DNA of 64,000 bases. Origin: Prinia subflava (lineage: Eukaryota > Chordata > Aves > Passeriformes > Cisticolidae). Positions 38,401 through 53,400 of this stretch are shown here, piece by piece. The first letter of the stretch is position 1. Every line of letters starts with the position of its first letter. The notes below the pieces were generated by a model. It saw only the letters and a list, made by a program, of their open reading frames with translations. It ran no database searches and had not been told where the DNA came from. A program made the translations under genes and the position numbers. Location of the stretch: NCBI RefSeq assembly GCF_021018805.1, contig NC_086257.1, positions 17,604,693-17,668,692 on the forward strand, given 5' to 3'.

Positions 38401-41400
38401 GGGTAGCACCATAGCTGGCAATATTAATAGGTCTGTTCTGTGGTTCATGCTGAGCATACCAGGTTAAAGCAAACAATATTCTTCCTAAAAGAAAACTGCA
38501 TGACAGTGTTCCTCTGTGGTTTCAGTGAGGTTTGAAGTATCAGAAGATTTCCAACTTGTCAGCAACATCTCTGATGAGGAAGAGCTACAAAGCATTTGAG
38601 ACTTAACTTTTTCAAATGTGATTTCCAATTCAGAATTAGTGCTTAGACTTTATCTTCCAGTGTGAGACCTTTTCAAGGTGATGCAGCTTTTTGAGCTTTC
38701 TGGCTTTGATCATAACAGAACAGTGTTTCATAACACATTCAAGGAACAGTTTTTCCTTTAACTTTGGCTGAGACACTCACCTTTCTTTGCCACAGTCTCT
38801 TCACCAACAAGATCTCCTTGTTTCTGTGTTTAAAGACAGAGGTCAAGGAGAAGATGAACTGCTGGAAGTAAAAAAAGAATAGAGTGAGGGCCTATGTGAG
38901 AATTTTCAGCCTGTATGGGCCCCTGGGGCATCCTCCACTTCTTATATCCAAGTTAGGTTAAAGTCTGGATGGAAGGACAACTACATGTGGTTTCAAAAAC
39001 TAGTTTAATGATGGGTTAGGAGGGTAATGGTAATGGGTCATACTCTGCCTAAAAGCAGGCAACAAAGATCAGCTAAAAACTTGTTCAGGTTTGTTCTTGA
39101 GGCTTTTCTTAGAGAAGTCCTAGCCTAGAATATGCATCCTCTTGTCTTCATAAATCTGCACTCATCTCATTGTCCACAGTGTTTGCCAGAGTACTTACCA
39201 TGCTTCATTGGGGCCTGCTGACATGCAGAGCCACTTAAGCTTTCTTTAAATAGGGACAAGTAACACATTTGACATATTTCTGACATTTATTTATTTAACA
39301 TTCTTAGCCATTTGTGCTCAACTTCTTATTCTTCCATTGCTGAAATCATGGCATATCTTTAAGCTGTTGGAACAACAATAAACATGTGCTATGTGTGTAA
39401 CCACTTGTGTTGACAAATTTACAGTGGTAGCCAAAAGGTAATGCTGCTGATCTGAGGCTGAACTCAAATCTTGTTTGGCTTTCTTCAAGCAAGTCTAGTG
39501 GTAAGGAGATTCGAAAATAAAAAAAAGGATTTAGATTTATCTCTCCTTTCCCTTCCATTATTATTTTAAAAGAAAAATGCCAGTGAATTCAGTGAACATA
39601 CAGTGCCAAAAAAATCAGAAAACTGAAAGAAAAATCTTACTCTCAATGATTTCATTTCAGCACTTCCTTGGATTAAGTGGTTAGTGTTGAGGAAGCTGTT
39701 TAACATGCCTGTGCCTCCATTTCGCTGTAAATAAAAGTTATCTAGAGAATAAATTATTTTACAGAAGTTTGTGTGAACATTATCAATACCATGCTTTTGC
39801 TATTGATGCACATGCAAAATGAGGCAGCCCAGCAAGGAGGAAGATGATGTCAGACCAAGGTTTGTTTGACAAAGGACAGTTCAGCAGTGAAGGTTAGTTC
39901 AACATTGTCCATGTACACATTGAGAAGGCAAAATATAGGGAAAATAAACTGTGGCCATGACTGAGAAAATGGAAAATGAGAACTGATGGCCTCTGGTGGA
40001 ACTGCAGTGGTTGTATATGTTAAGGCAAACCCAGATCCTAGGAATAATGATTGAAAGGCTCGTTATTCCTCTCAGCCCGGTGTGTTTGGATTCATTTCAG
40101 ATCATCATGTTAAATTCTGTCTCTGATCTGCATGGCTACATTGACAAGAGCCAGCTGACCCGGGAGCTGGGAGGAACCCTGGAGTACGGGCACAGCCAGT
40201 GGATCCACCACCGAACCGTGAGTGCTGCTGTTCTTACACCTCTGGTCAGGGCTGTCCGGGTGACAAATGCAAAGCAACCATCCAGCAGTAACTTTGCAGT
40301 TCCATTACAGCCTATGGAGTCTGCTAGGGACTCAGGGAAAGAGGAAATCCATGACTCAAACGAAGGCAAATTCCCCAGAAGTTTGTCATAGAAGCTGTAA
40401 TTGTATCTGACTGTGTACCTGGCCCAGGGCCTAACAGTGTCATGGTATTCTTACTCAGCAAGGCCTGTGGGCATATTCTCTTGCCTTTTAAATAATTGAT
40501 AGGATTCAGAGGCCCTCAGCTGAAGTTGAAAATAGGCTGTAGCATTTTGCTGACTTTACAAGGTCAAAAGTCTCACTTTAATGATTAATTATGTCCATGC
40601 TTTTAAAAGAATAAAAACACTCAGGGTACAATATTTTATTTTTCATTTCTGTACTATACAAGCATGCACTCCAGCTGGGTCTTCTTTTGGGTAACTGAAG
40701 AACAGTTGTTACTAGGAAGGCAGAAAAACTTTAATTCTGTTGAGGAAACTTGTACAGGTTTGACTGTTTGTTCCCTTTTTGGGCTGGTTAATGCATTTCA
40801 GTGTCTGTTTTAAAACAATGTAAACAATTCATTGTGGTGTCCGGTTTAGATGATGGTTCACAAAAAACAGACTCCAAACTCTGGCATATTAGCAGACAAA
40901 ATATTGTCTCATTCCTTCTAAGCAAAAATGGGCTTAGCTGGGTCATGATCCTGGAAAAGTAATTCATTTCACAGAGAGTTTATACAATGTTTGCATCTCT
41001 CTTTGTGGGTCTACTTGAAAGATCATAAGAGCTTTTCTGAGGTAATTTAAGTCAAATTCCTTTTGTCACTTTCTTGCTATACATTTTTTGTGCTTTGCTG
41101 TCCTTATAAAATTAAATTTTAGCCTCCTTGAGAACCACCAGATATTTCAGGTTTCTAAATATGCAAACATAGAATCTGAATTTCATCTAACATTGATTAT
41201 CTACATTTATAACTCATATATAATGAGGCTAGGGTTGAGATGAGTGAACAGGCTTATGTCAAAGTATCAAAAATATGAAACTGTCCTTGAAGGAAGGGGG
41301 AGTGTGAAGAAATGAATAATCTATAAGAGCTTTCAAACAGCAAAAAGTTTGAAAATATGAAGGGGGATAAAAAGAGGTACAAGAAAGGTTGTATTATTTA

Positions 41401-44400
41401 TTAATGATGGAGGTTTACACAAAGCAATAGTACATAGTTTGGTAAAATATGCAAACAAAAATGAGCCAAGAATTTAGGGGAGTAGGGCTATGTAATCCCC
41501 AGATTAAAAAAACAAAACTATGTTTTGGTTAAGTTTGTTGGAAATTTTTTACCAAGCACAGAGACTTGAAAAAAACCCAACACATATACGTAATTTAGGT
41601 ACATGAAACAATGTATTGTCTGTATACACAGGAGAGAGTGGGGGAAGCATGCTGTTGAGTGAAACACTGACAAGTTCATGGTGCAGTCAGCCAGGAATAT
41701 CTGCTGGATAAGAGGTTGTCATCAGGGAAGTGTCAGATTCCATGGCACCTTGAAACAATCTAACTTCCAGTCTTGCTGAGCTATGGTCTTCATGTCCTTT
41801 ACTTCTTCTCTCAGTGTTCTCATATCTTGTCCTGCCAGTGCTTTTCTTCTGAAAAAGCTTTAAACTCTGGCTAAATGGCAGTGACACAGCAACCTCCTTG
41901 CATCATTCACTGTTTCTGCTCTCCTCTCTTGGCTGCCAGGAGCCTATGGACTTTCCTGCCCACAGAGTGCATTTTTGGCTTTCAGTAAATGGCCTTTGGT
42001 CATGGATGGCCATGTCTGTGTTGCAGTTGGAAGTGTGACATTTCAGCCAACTCTAATCCAGTAGTTTCAGTGCTGAGAACAGCAGGATACAGTGCTGGGC
42101 ACTGAGATAGAGCATATGTGGGCCTGTACAGCTTGTGTTGAAGGCAGACAGGAATTTATGGGGGAAAAGGGAAGAAGGCTGGGAACTCTGCTAGCATTGC
42201 TTCATGGAGGGCATGTTTGAGGTCACAAATGTGGGCTAGTTTCTCTCTTTTGAATGATGATCTACCTCCGGTTTATTTCTCACTGAGCACACAGCATAAT
42301 TTCATCTGTCAGGGTTACAAACAGTGAATTCCCATCATTGCTGGAGAAAGGAATGCAGTGTGCAACAACTACGTAGTGTTTGATTGAGTGTAAGAGCATC
42401 CCCAGTGCTTGCTGACTGACTCAAACCTGGGGGGGGTTAGATCAAAAGTACAAAGAATGTAGAGCTATACAGAACAGCACAGTCACCCCCAAATTCGGGC
42501 ATGATTATGAAAAAACATCCCATGATGGCTTTTGCTTCTAGATATAAAGGTTTCAATCACATGTCACAGGTCTGAACATTATATTCTGCTCTGAGAAGGT
42601 GGCATTGTTTGTTTAAGCCTTCCTCACTTCCCCTTTCTTCATTAAAACAACAGATTTCTGAAAAATTTTGTGTTGGTGTGCCCAAGTGATAAAGAAATAG
42701 CAATGTTCCAATGAATTTATGCATTTTAACTGTATTTATAGTTACTTGTTCTTGTATTTGTGTACTAGCATGGACAGATGGGAGGAAATTACTAGAATGC
42801 ATCTTGTACAGATAAGCAAGATGGAGATGCACATATTCAGAAGTCAGGGGAAGACAGATTACTGCTGAGTGAACTATGGCTGTATAAAGACTTGGCCCTA
42901 TGTATTTTAGTAGTGTTCTCAACTTAAATAAAGCATTAATTAAAATTTTAAATGCAGCAGAATTTCCCAGCCAGCATGGGCAGAGGATCTGAAGTTCCAG
43001 GCCTGGCTTTGAAGCCGATGTCCTCTGTGGTTTCATTATGTCTGCTGAGCTCTGGGAGTTCCCCGCTGGCTCACGGAGGTGACAATATGTGTGGACCTGT
43101 GAAAAGGTCATTTGTGACACATAGTTTAATTTGTAACTTTTAGAACATCTACCCCCAAAAAAAGGCAACATGACCAGATTTACAAGCAGCACAGTGTGCC
43201 TGAAATACAAAGTGCTGTTAAAGGGCTAAGGGTAAATAAACAATCTGTGACTTTATGCTTTTGTTTTTCTAGGCTATTGAAAACTTTGCAATGACAGTAA
43301 AAACAACAGCACAGATGCTACAGACCTTTGGAACAGACTTAGCAGAGACTGAACTTCCCAACGATGTGCAGTGCACAGAGGAGCTTCTCTCCTCACACAC
43401 CGACCACCACAGCAAGCTGAAGGTGATTGTTACCCCCTGATGGCTCCAGCAGTGTAATAGATGAGTTCTGGTCGGGCAAAATTTTCTGCCATCACTTGGC
43501 AGTCCATTGTCTGGAAACCACTGAGGAGGAACAGACACCTGGGTTCGGGAGGTCAATTCGATTCACCTGTGGAAAAGACATTTTACAGCTTCAGGAATGA
43601 TAGAATGGGGAAGTGTCACTTCCACTGTGTGAGGGGGAGTAGTGGGATCACATCTGGAATAGCATGGGCTTCTGATGAAGAGTTCATCAGAAAGGAGGGA
43701 CTTACATTGGAGCAGAAACAGAGAACATCTGTGAGGATAGTCAGCAATAGGCAGAATGAGCTAACTAGATGATGACTGTTGGTTTGTTAAAAAAAAAAGT
43801 TGGGGCTAGTTTAGCTTTGCAGAGTAAGGATCAGAAGTAAATATTACTGCTGTCAACAAATGCCTTAGGTTAAATACAAGATTAAAAAATGCTACTTAAG
43901 CTATGTTAACATAAGAACAATTTTTACAGAAGAAGTGTGCAGTGATGTGGGGATTTGTCATCTGACAAGTTCATGTTTGAGCCTCATTGTCTTTTTTATT
44001 GCTCACCTTTCATGCTGGGAAGACACTTCTGTGAATGACTTTTACAGCTGACGTGCTGTGGCTCAGCATGGCACAATGTTGTTTGAGGAAATTCCATTAA
44101 GAAGCACAATGTCTCGGCCCAGTCTTTCCACTCACAATCTACAGCATACATTCAATTTGTGGCAGAATAATTTATTCTGCAAGTGGCCTGGTCAGATATG
44201 CAATCTGTTCAGAAATTACTCTATTCCTTTTCTCAGAAACAGATCTACTATTCAAAGTTAAAATATTTAGGTCTCTGCATTTGCTAGAAAAACATACCAC
44301 CTTTGGTAAGCATTTATATTTTGTTTCAAGTATTTGGTACTGATGAAAGAATCCTCCTTTATTACTGCTCTGTTGTCATTTAGAGTGCTGTTAGAAGAAC

Positions 44401-47400
44401 ATACAATTTGGTTTTTGGCTTGTTTTTCCCCTCAGGATGAGCTGAAGCTAGCAGTGAAGCAGGGGGCCACCTTACTGACATGCATCCGGGAGCCAGTCAC
44501 CCGAAGTGCCAACAGCAAACTCAGTCCAGATGAACTGGAAAATGTAGCCACAGTGGAAAGGTCAGTGGAGCTAGACTACCTTGTGCAACTTGCTAATTTA
44601 TTCGTAGGAGATGCAAATGTAATTTAAGTCATTTAAATATGCAGGTTATAAATTACCACTGGTTCACCTGGTCAGGATTTATTGGACAGGTAAGTCAGAG
44701 AAGGGAATGGCTTAGAGGAGGTTACTTGACTAAACTGTCAAGGCAAGTTCAAACAAGTCCTGCATTTCATGCTGATTTTTGGTCAGACCTGGCTGAAGAT
44801 TTAACGTGGGACTTATTTTCTCCATAACTTGTGTGGCTTCCAAACTTCTGTGCCTGGTTAGAAAGTGGCACCTGAATCTGTGAGATGAGTGGGTGGTGTG
44901 CTTGTGGGTGTCTGTGGAAATACTGGGGGAAGAACAGATGAAGATGATACCTGAAACATCCTGTGTGTCACAGCTGCAGAGACACACAGAGAGAGAACTC
45001 CCTTTTCCTTCCTGCAGTGCTAGTTATTACCATAAAGCTTTTAGTCACCGTGTAGAAGTTTCTGCTGTGCCATGTGATGCAGTGCAAAGAGAAATGCCGT
45101 GCTAGAGTTTCAGTGTGTCTGCATTCACTGGGAACAAAGGTGCTAAAAGTAAAGCTGAGCTGATATTTTTTTGCTGAATACTTTAAAATCCTTTGAACAG
45201 TCATCCCAAAGGAATTTGTGAATTCATAATTCAACAACAAGCTTTGGTTACAAAAAAGTTTTCCAGGGACAGATTGAAAACAGAAATTTGTTTTTGAGAA
45301 GAATAGAAGGGAGCCATTGGCATTTGCCCCAATAACTTGGTGGTTTCAGAACTCACTGATCCCTTATCTGCCCAAAGAATGGCCATCTATTGAAATACAA
45401 GATATTCGGAGAACACTTCCTTTTTGTTTTTTCTATTTGTTTAAAACTGTTCTACTTTGTAATTAATGGATCATTGAGAAACTGTGAGGATGACTCACTA
45501 GCCTGGTGGCAAATATTTTACTGAAGATATGACACCTTGAGATTAATCTCTTTCCAAAAAATGTTTCATCATTTACACAAAATAAAACAATGTCCATGGG
45601 AGACATATGAGCTTCTAATCTACTGTTTTTAATGGACTGGGAAAAATGATTCAGCCCTTGCCTATTTCTGATGGGTGAAGATAATTAACAAGTTGTAGAG
45701 TTCTGCTTTAATCATTCCATAAAATAATAATTGCATCATATTCAATCTGCATCAGTTGGGGATGAATTATCTTTGAAGCATTGGGTGGAAACCAGGGAGT
45801 GACTGCTGCCCTTGGCTGCCAGCACACGGAACAGCTCCAAGTCCCTCTTGCACATCAGGAGCAGGGCTGTAACTGCCGCAGTAGATCCATGCAGTTGTCA
45901 CTCATCTGTCACATTCCTGCCTGTCCTGCTGCAAATTTCATTCTCTTTTGCTTAAGGGGGTGTTGACACAGAACCCCCTTACCTAAGTGTAGGGCTCCCC
46001 ACCATCTCCCTGCTCTGCTTTCTGCCATCAATTACTGTAACTTAAAAGAAGTGAACTATAGGAAATAAGTACATTCTGTTCATTATAATTTCTTATCAGG
46101 TTGTTGGCTCAGTTGGATGAAACAGAAAAGGCTTTTGATCAATTTTGGACCAAGCATCATCTTAAACTAGAACAGTGCCTGCAGCTTCGACACTTTGAAC
46201 ACGATTTTAGAGAGGTATTTCTTTGTTCTTGCTGTCTAGCTTTCTCTGGTAAATAAGGTCAAATTCTACCCATACTTAGAGTATACTGGCAGTCCAAAAA
46301 GGAGGTTGGGAGAGAAGACTTTAATTGTGAAATAGGAAATGAATATTCAAAAATTAAAGTCTTGACAGCTTTCAGATGTCTTACAACACTTGAATAAGAC
46401 ACAGTGAGGAAAGTGCTAGATTGTGAGGCCGAAATGTGGAACACCAATAAGTAAATTAATCTTGATAAATAGTTTTGCATTTAGGTGTGACGTTATCAAA
46501 CATAAATTCTTCTGTGACAGTAAGTTGCCAGTCCCACCAGAGTCAAGGGAATACAGTTTATAAAGCCCAACTGTCAGCCCAGAGACTGGAGTAATACAGA
46601 TTCTGGAGTAATATAAACTCTGGAGTTACAGGTTGTCAAAACTTTGTGGGCCTAATTAGTGAGAAGCAGGGAAACTCTTTGAAGAGTAGTTGGTTGTTGA
46701 TTTATTCCTTGGATTTTCCATTTTGGAACAAATGGAAGACTAAACTTGAGATGCAGACTCTTCTCAGAGACATAGGTGAATGTTTGTTGTAATTTTTATC
46801 ATTATCTTTTGATGGGGTTCTGTGTGGGTTTATTTTGTTTTGGTTTTATGTTTTTGTTGTTGCTGGTTTTTAGGTAAAACTGACATTGGATAACCTTATG
46901 GAAACACAAGCAGGTTTTGCTGACATTGGAGACAGTGTGACTCGAGTTGAGAACCTCCTCAAGGAACAGAAACATCTGGAAGAGAAAGGACAGGTTTGCA
47001 TCAATTTAGTATTCTAGTTGCTCTAGACATGGTATTATAGACACTTCTTTGTCACTATCCTTTTTTTTTGTCCAGATTTACTCTTTTCTCATAAGTCATT
47101 ACTTTAAATTGCAAAACACAGATCCTAATTTGCAGAAGCCAGAGTTGTTCAGACCCAATAGTTCCATTTCATTACTTGGAAAGCTAGGGAAAAAAGTAGG
47201 GAAAAATCTGATATAATGAATGTTCCTAGTATGTGAGAAAGAAGTGGAGTCCATAACCTCAGCGGGCAACCTGTTCCAGTGTTTGGTCACCCTCACAACA
47301 AAAAGTGTTTTCTGATGTTCAGATGGAACCTCATGAGTTTCAATGTACTCATTGACATTGAAGTTGGCCTTCAATGTAAATACAAATTAAGACATATCAG

Positions 47401-50400
47401 CTATATAAATATTCCAAACCTTTATCCCCAGGCTACAGCAGGGGTTACAGAGATGGATTGTCCTTATTATGCATGGCATTCTAACTTTGACTTTTTCTCA
47501 TTAATTTCACAGGAACCTTTAGAGAAGGCCCAGTCTCTAGCTCTCCATGGAGAACAGCTCATCCAAAACAACCATTATGCAGTTGACTCCATTAGACCAA
47601 AGTGTGTTGAACTCAGGAGGATTTGTGATGACTTTACCAATGAGACCAAGAAAAAGTATGATATTTTGGGAAAGTCGCTTGAGCTGCATAAGCAGTTAGA
47701 TAAGGTAAGTGAACATTTTCAGATAACAGCTCTGGCAAGGTTCTACTAAAAATGAAAAATTTTATAAGCTCAGGTAATTACGATGAAGATAAAAAATGTG
47801 TTTAATTTTTCTCCATTTCATTCAGTAAATGTTAGTATAAATATTGGAGCTTTGCATTAGTTCAGCAAGTTTAGTTCTGCACATGCTGATGGAGTGACTT
47901 GTGGGCTGGAGCTGCTGCATGCTATGAGTACCATTGATCCCCTTTAATCACATATTAGGGCAAATCTGTTTTCATAGAGTAAACACAACACCTGACAACT
48001 TGGACTGTCAGTGATGATAAATCCTTCTTCCTCCAATTTGCTTTAAAGGCAAGCCAATGGTGTGAAGCTGGAATCTACCTCTTGGCTTCCCAAGCCGTGG
48101 ACAAGTGCCAGTCACAAGAGGGAGCTGAAACTGCACTTGTAGAAATTGAGAAGTTCTTGGTAACCGCTAAGGAACACCAGCTCTCCAACCCGAAGGAGTT
48201 CTACAATCAGTTTGACATGATCCTCACCCCTGAAATAAAGGTAAAAACCCCTCAGATATGCATGTGCTCACTTAGAAGTTAAAAATTTCTGATTGCTTTG
48301 TCCATGAGTGTGTACTGGGCTATATATTCAAGTCTGCTAAAATGTTCCCCTTTCCCTACTCCAGAAGGGCACAGAGGTCAGTATTTGTGGCAGTAAATTT
48401 TACTCATAAGAGTAGTCATGCAACAGGTTATTTTCTTCAGAGCAGTGCTAGAAGCACTGCTTAACTCACCGTGTCTTGTCCAGTGAAACCGTGATCTGGA
48501 GAGAACTCACGGACTGGGCTGCAATGAACTGTCCGTGTCCAGAACTGTCACTGTGTGATCTCCAGCTCTAGTCCGAGTCTGGTAATACAAGTCCTTTCTT
48601 CACTCACTCAGTCCAGCACTGACAACCATTTGTTGTTTGCCTTTTCTTTGTCAAGGCCAATGCCCAAAGAATTGTACAAAAACTTGAAGATGTACAAGAA
48701 ATGTTTGACAAGAGGCAAGTAAGTCTGAAGAAGCTGGCAGCCAAACAGACCCGGCCAGTACAACCTGTTGCTCCACATCCTGAATCCTCCCCAAAGCGAG
48801 CATCACCAAAGATTACCAGACCAGCAGCAGTAGGTAGGCCATGAGCAGCTGCTTCCAGACTCACACCAATGTTTTGTCCACATGGTCATGTTTGATTTTT
48901 GTTATCAGAATGAACACTTGGATTCGATGTGCAGTGTCAGCCTTGTAGGTCCAGCTACTAAAAATGAATATGAAGTATCTCTCACTGCAAACATACAAAC
49001 AAGGTTAAATCAAAAAAAAACCCCACCAGGTTTCTCTTCCTAGGTCTAATCTACAGAGTACATCTCTATACTGTGTCTCAGTAATTCTCAAATACACAAG
49101 CCAGGATATTTGGCCATTCAATTCAAGCCTGTAATGTAAGCATGAGAATCTCTTTTACATTGCAGATAGTGTAATGTGAATATTTGGCTTTCAAGTGTCA
49201 TAATTCCTCAAGTTTCAGTCAGATACTTTCAAAATTAAGTTCATTAGTGAGTGACACTGACTCATTTGTGGAATTTTTGCTTTTCCCTCTCTACCCAGAT
49301 GTTCGTTCACTTTCTACCTTGTCCTCTGCTAACCATACAAGCTGAGCATTGCTTCTGTTTGGAAATTACTGAAAGTTCCTGCTTTGAGGCTAGCATGTGC
49401 ATTTAACCAAGATGTTGTCTGCAAGAGGAACATGGGTGAAGCTAATTTGAAACAGTGTATCCTGGAGACCAGCCTCCCTGTGCTTGGTGGCAGGAAGGGG
49501 TTGCCCTTTGCAACCCTTGGGGCTGTTCCAAAGGGAAACCTTTAGAAAAAGCCTTAAAAAACCCCCTCTTTAATTTGCATGAAGAGCAAACTGCTTTCTC
49601 AACAGGAAGATGGCCACTAGCCTGACCATTTTGCTTTCTAGGCATACCAGAAGAAAGTCACACCAATGTCCCTGTTCTTCTCTGCTCTTCAACCCTCATC
49701 TTTTCTTCCAAAGGAAAATCATCTTCTTCCCATTCCCATGCTGGTTTGGCATCTGTACATTTTTTCCCCCCAAACCATGCTAGCTGTGTTTTTTATGGAC
49801 AGTTCCTACCTCAAGTTTCAGGTTCTCTTTTGGTTTAAGGCAAGCTGAGAGCACAATGCCTGTGAAGAGGTCCTGCTCTGCCACACACACATCCTCCAGC
49901 ACGGTGCTCCCCTCCACTGGGGTGGGCAGTCAGTTTGCTGGAGCTGTGATTTGCCTTGAAAACTGAATAAACAGACTGAAAAACTGTAGTAACTCTTTTT
50001 CCATTGCATGAGTTAGAAAAATACAAGGAGCTCTGGAGATCACACAGCCCAGTCATCTGCTTCAAGCAGCACTAATGTCAGAGTTCATCAGATTGCTCAC
50101 TGCATGGCCACTAGTGCTGAAGCAAAGGAAGTTGCAGAAAATGGGGTTATGGGGTCAGTAGGTCAGAGCCACTTAGTTCCTGTCGGTGGCAGCACAGTTT
50201 TAGGATGGCTTTCACCTACTGTGAAACTGCATCTTCAGGCTAAAAGCTAATCTTGCTGGTCTGTTTATGCATGCAGTCTCTTGAACTGCTTCTTGAACTT
50301 CTTCCTTGTCATTTTAACACATTTGCAGATTTTTAAATTAAATTGTTGATATAGATAGAACCTTATAGAACAGTCACTGGTTTACGACAGTACTCTAAGC

Positions 50401-53400
50401 GTTGATCCTTGTTCATACAGCCCATCCCACATACTTTCAGCTCTTTAACAGAAAGTCATGAGATGCTCCCTTGCTCTGTCCTTTGAATTGCAGTTCATGG
50501 TTATACAACCCAGTACAGGATAACTGTGTGATAAGGCTTAGCCTGTAATGTCCTCTTGCAAAATAATAGGTAGGTGAAATTTATTTTAAAATGCTACTCT
50601 GGTTGTGAGGAGGTGTAAAGTACAACCCAGTCCTGTTCAGACACTGATGACCAGACTCTGCCATTTCATTCAGATTCTTGAGGTGACTGACTGAGAGTAC
50701 CTCTGTACAAAGAAACAGAAGTGCCTGAGAATCTGCAGCTCACCCAGGGACTCAGTCAGTGACTTTAACAGTCATGAATAGTTCATGTATATTCCCATAT
50801 TCTTTATGAATCATTTTGGTGTTATCCAGTTGTCTGCCACAAGGAATCATACTTTGAAATTCCTGAGTGTTCTTTCCCTCAGAATGCCAAAGCACTTGGC
50901 ATGTACTGGTCAGTATTTTAACCTCATTTTCCAGAAAGAAAACTGAAGCACAGATAAACTGAAGAATTCACCAAGGTGTTTCACAGTCTGACTCTGAAAC
51001 ATGTCTGAGAGTAGAAACAGGGACACTGAGTCCTATTCCAAGCCTGAAAATGAGGCTGTGAAATTCTGCTCTTCTTGAACCTACCCTCTTTTGGACTTAC
51101 CTCTGTGTCCTTTCTTCACATTCATGGAATTGATGCACTATCAGCATTTACTTATAGGGACAATTTATTAAGCAACCTCTTGTAAACCTGAGAGGCTTAG
51201 AGCACCTTCTCGAAACAGATTTTGTAACTCATTTGTCATTTGTTACCCAGGACATACCTGAATATTTCTAAGAGCTTGCAAAATAGAATATGACAACAGG
51301 AAAATATTGTGTTCCTAGACTGTGTAAATACAAAAGCAAGAAAAGGCAGTAAAATGTGGTAAACAGAAATAGAAGACCAGAAAGAAAGGCTTTTGTCCCC
51401 AGGCAGCAGAGTAACAATACCATGGCAGCACTGGAGTTGTTGGTCTGTGAAAGGAAAAGAAGTTACATTTGTTACAGAATAGATTTTGTTCTTCCTTGCT
51501 GACTTTCCATTTTCCTCACAGGGAGCAGTAGGGAAAATTCAGTCCAGTTCAGGGTGCTGATGGAAAAACCTTCACAGATATGTAGGCTCAGACATTAAAT
51601 ACTCCATTTTTGTCACTGTCAGACTCTCCATTTTACATGTGCAAATAGAGAGAGATGGATGTGCAGATGTGCAGAGATGGATTTTCTGCACACAGGCACA
51701 CCTGATACTATGTCTGAGGGAAAGGGCAGGTTTCTGTGGGGAAATGACTGTTCACAGTCTCATGTCCATGTCCTTATGGTTTCTGATGACTCTCAGCAAT
51801 ATTTTAGCTTAGTGAAGGTCCAGAAAGGCAGCTCAGAGTTGACTCTCCTTCAGTCAACACTTTTCTATGGGTCTAGAAACTCTGAAGAAAAAATTTAGGT
51901 TAATCCAAGTTTTGCTCTATGCTTCTGGTTTCACAAGAGAACTTCTGTATTTTACAGGGCCAGGCCTGTTCAAGACTGAAGTACTTGTTCTGGAGTTACT
52001 GTAAGGCAGAAAATCTGTGCCAGTTGTATTTGGTGCATGTTTTAGCTGTGAGAACTTGATTAAATACTATTCACAGATCAACCCTGAAAAGGCAGAAAAC
52101 TCTATTGATATTTTTATAATAAGAGCCTTGGAAATATTTAAGTAGCATATATGACACCTTATCTTAAGGAGAACTCTGTTTTCTCCCAATAGAACCTGCT
52201 TGAATACTGCTAATGGCTAAATTTGTCCCTGTGTCTGTTGGGAGAAGTAGCACTTGATAGCAAAATATTTTTGCTCTGATTCACTTCTGAGGAAATAATT
52301 TTTTATGATTTGACTACATATTTGTTCTCTGCATTTCTATGCAAAACTTTCTAGCATGAGTGAATTGGAATAGGTCCACAGAATCAAACCACAAAATCTG
52401 TCAGGCACAATGAGAGGAACTACAGAACTACAAAGGATAATACAAGCCTGTTAGAAATTACCACAGTTAGCATTTATCTATTTTGATTTGCTTGTAATTC
52501 TCCCAAACTCTTACTCTTTGAAATAAAAATTTCCCAAAGGCTATTTCCTTCAGCCTCACACATTCTTGGAAAATTTCAGTCAAAGAAGATTTGACCATCT
52601 CAGTGACCATGGTTAGGAAAAATGTCTTGGTTTAGTTACCTTTCTGGCAAGAGCTGGCACATGGCAGCACAGAGTGCTATGAAATATTCACCTTGAGAGT
52701 TCTTTGTGTGCAACATAAATGTGATATACAGGAGCAGAGATGTCAAAATTTCTGTGAGTTTGTTAAACAAATAACATGTTTAACAGCACATGGCACATAC
52801 AAAATCCATGATTCACCATACAAGCCTTCGTCTTAGAAGGCCAAGTTGGAACACAAGATTCATAAGGGAGGAACACAGCTGGAGCCTTTTCAGTTCTTTA
52901 AATAATAAAATTGAAGCTGGTTCCATCTCAGTTAAATGTATACAACTGCTCATTGGATTCAGTCCAGCATTCCTCACAGTCACTAGTGCATAACACTCAC
53001 TAACTAATAACATCTGGACAGAGGATAAAGGAAGAATTTCTTGCAAGAGTCTGGGGATGTGTGCAGGGAAAGTGAGGCTGTGGAGAGATTAGCTGACTCA
53101 GAAGAGATGGTGCATGTGACTTTCATGAATGGTTTGAGAAACCACTGGTTTCTATGGTTCAGTTTATTTCTATAAATGAAATTGAAAACAGGAAAAGATA
53201 CTTTCAGTTTTGTGGCTGGGGGACTGCTATTACACTTGGGCCAGTCTGAGGACACCAAGTAGTGTCTCCTTGTAGAAGAATATTCCACATTCCTTGCTCC
53301 ATGCTTCTTATATCAGCAGATTTAAGGGGGCTTGACAGAAATTTTGCTAGAGCGAAGAAGTCTAAATTATATTGCCTAAGAATGGCAAAGTCTTTCTGCC

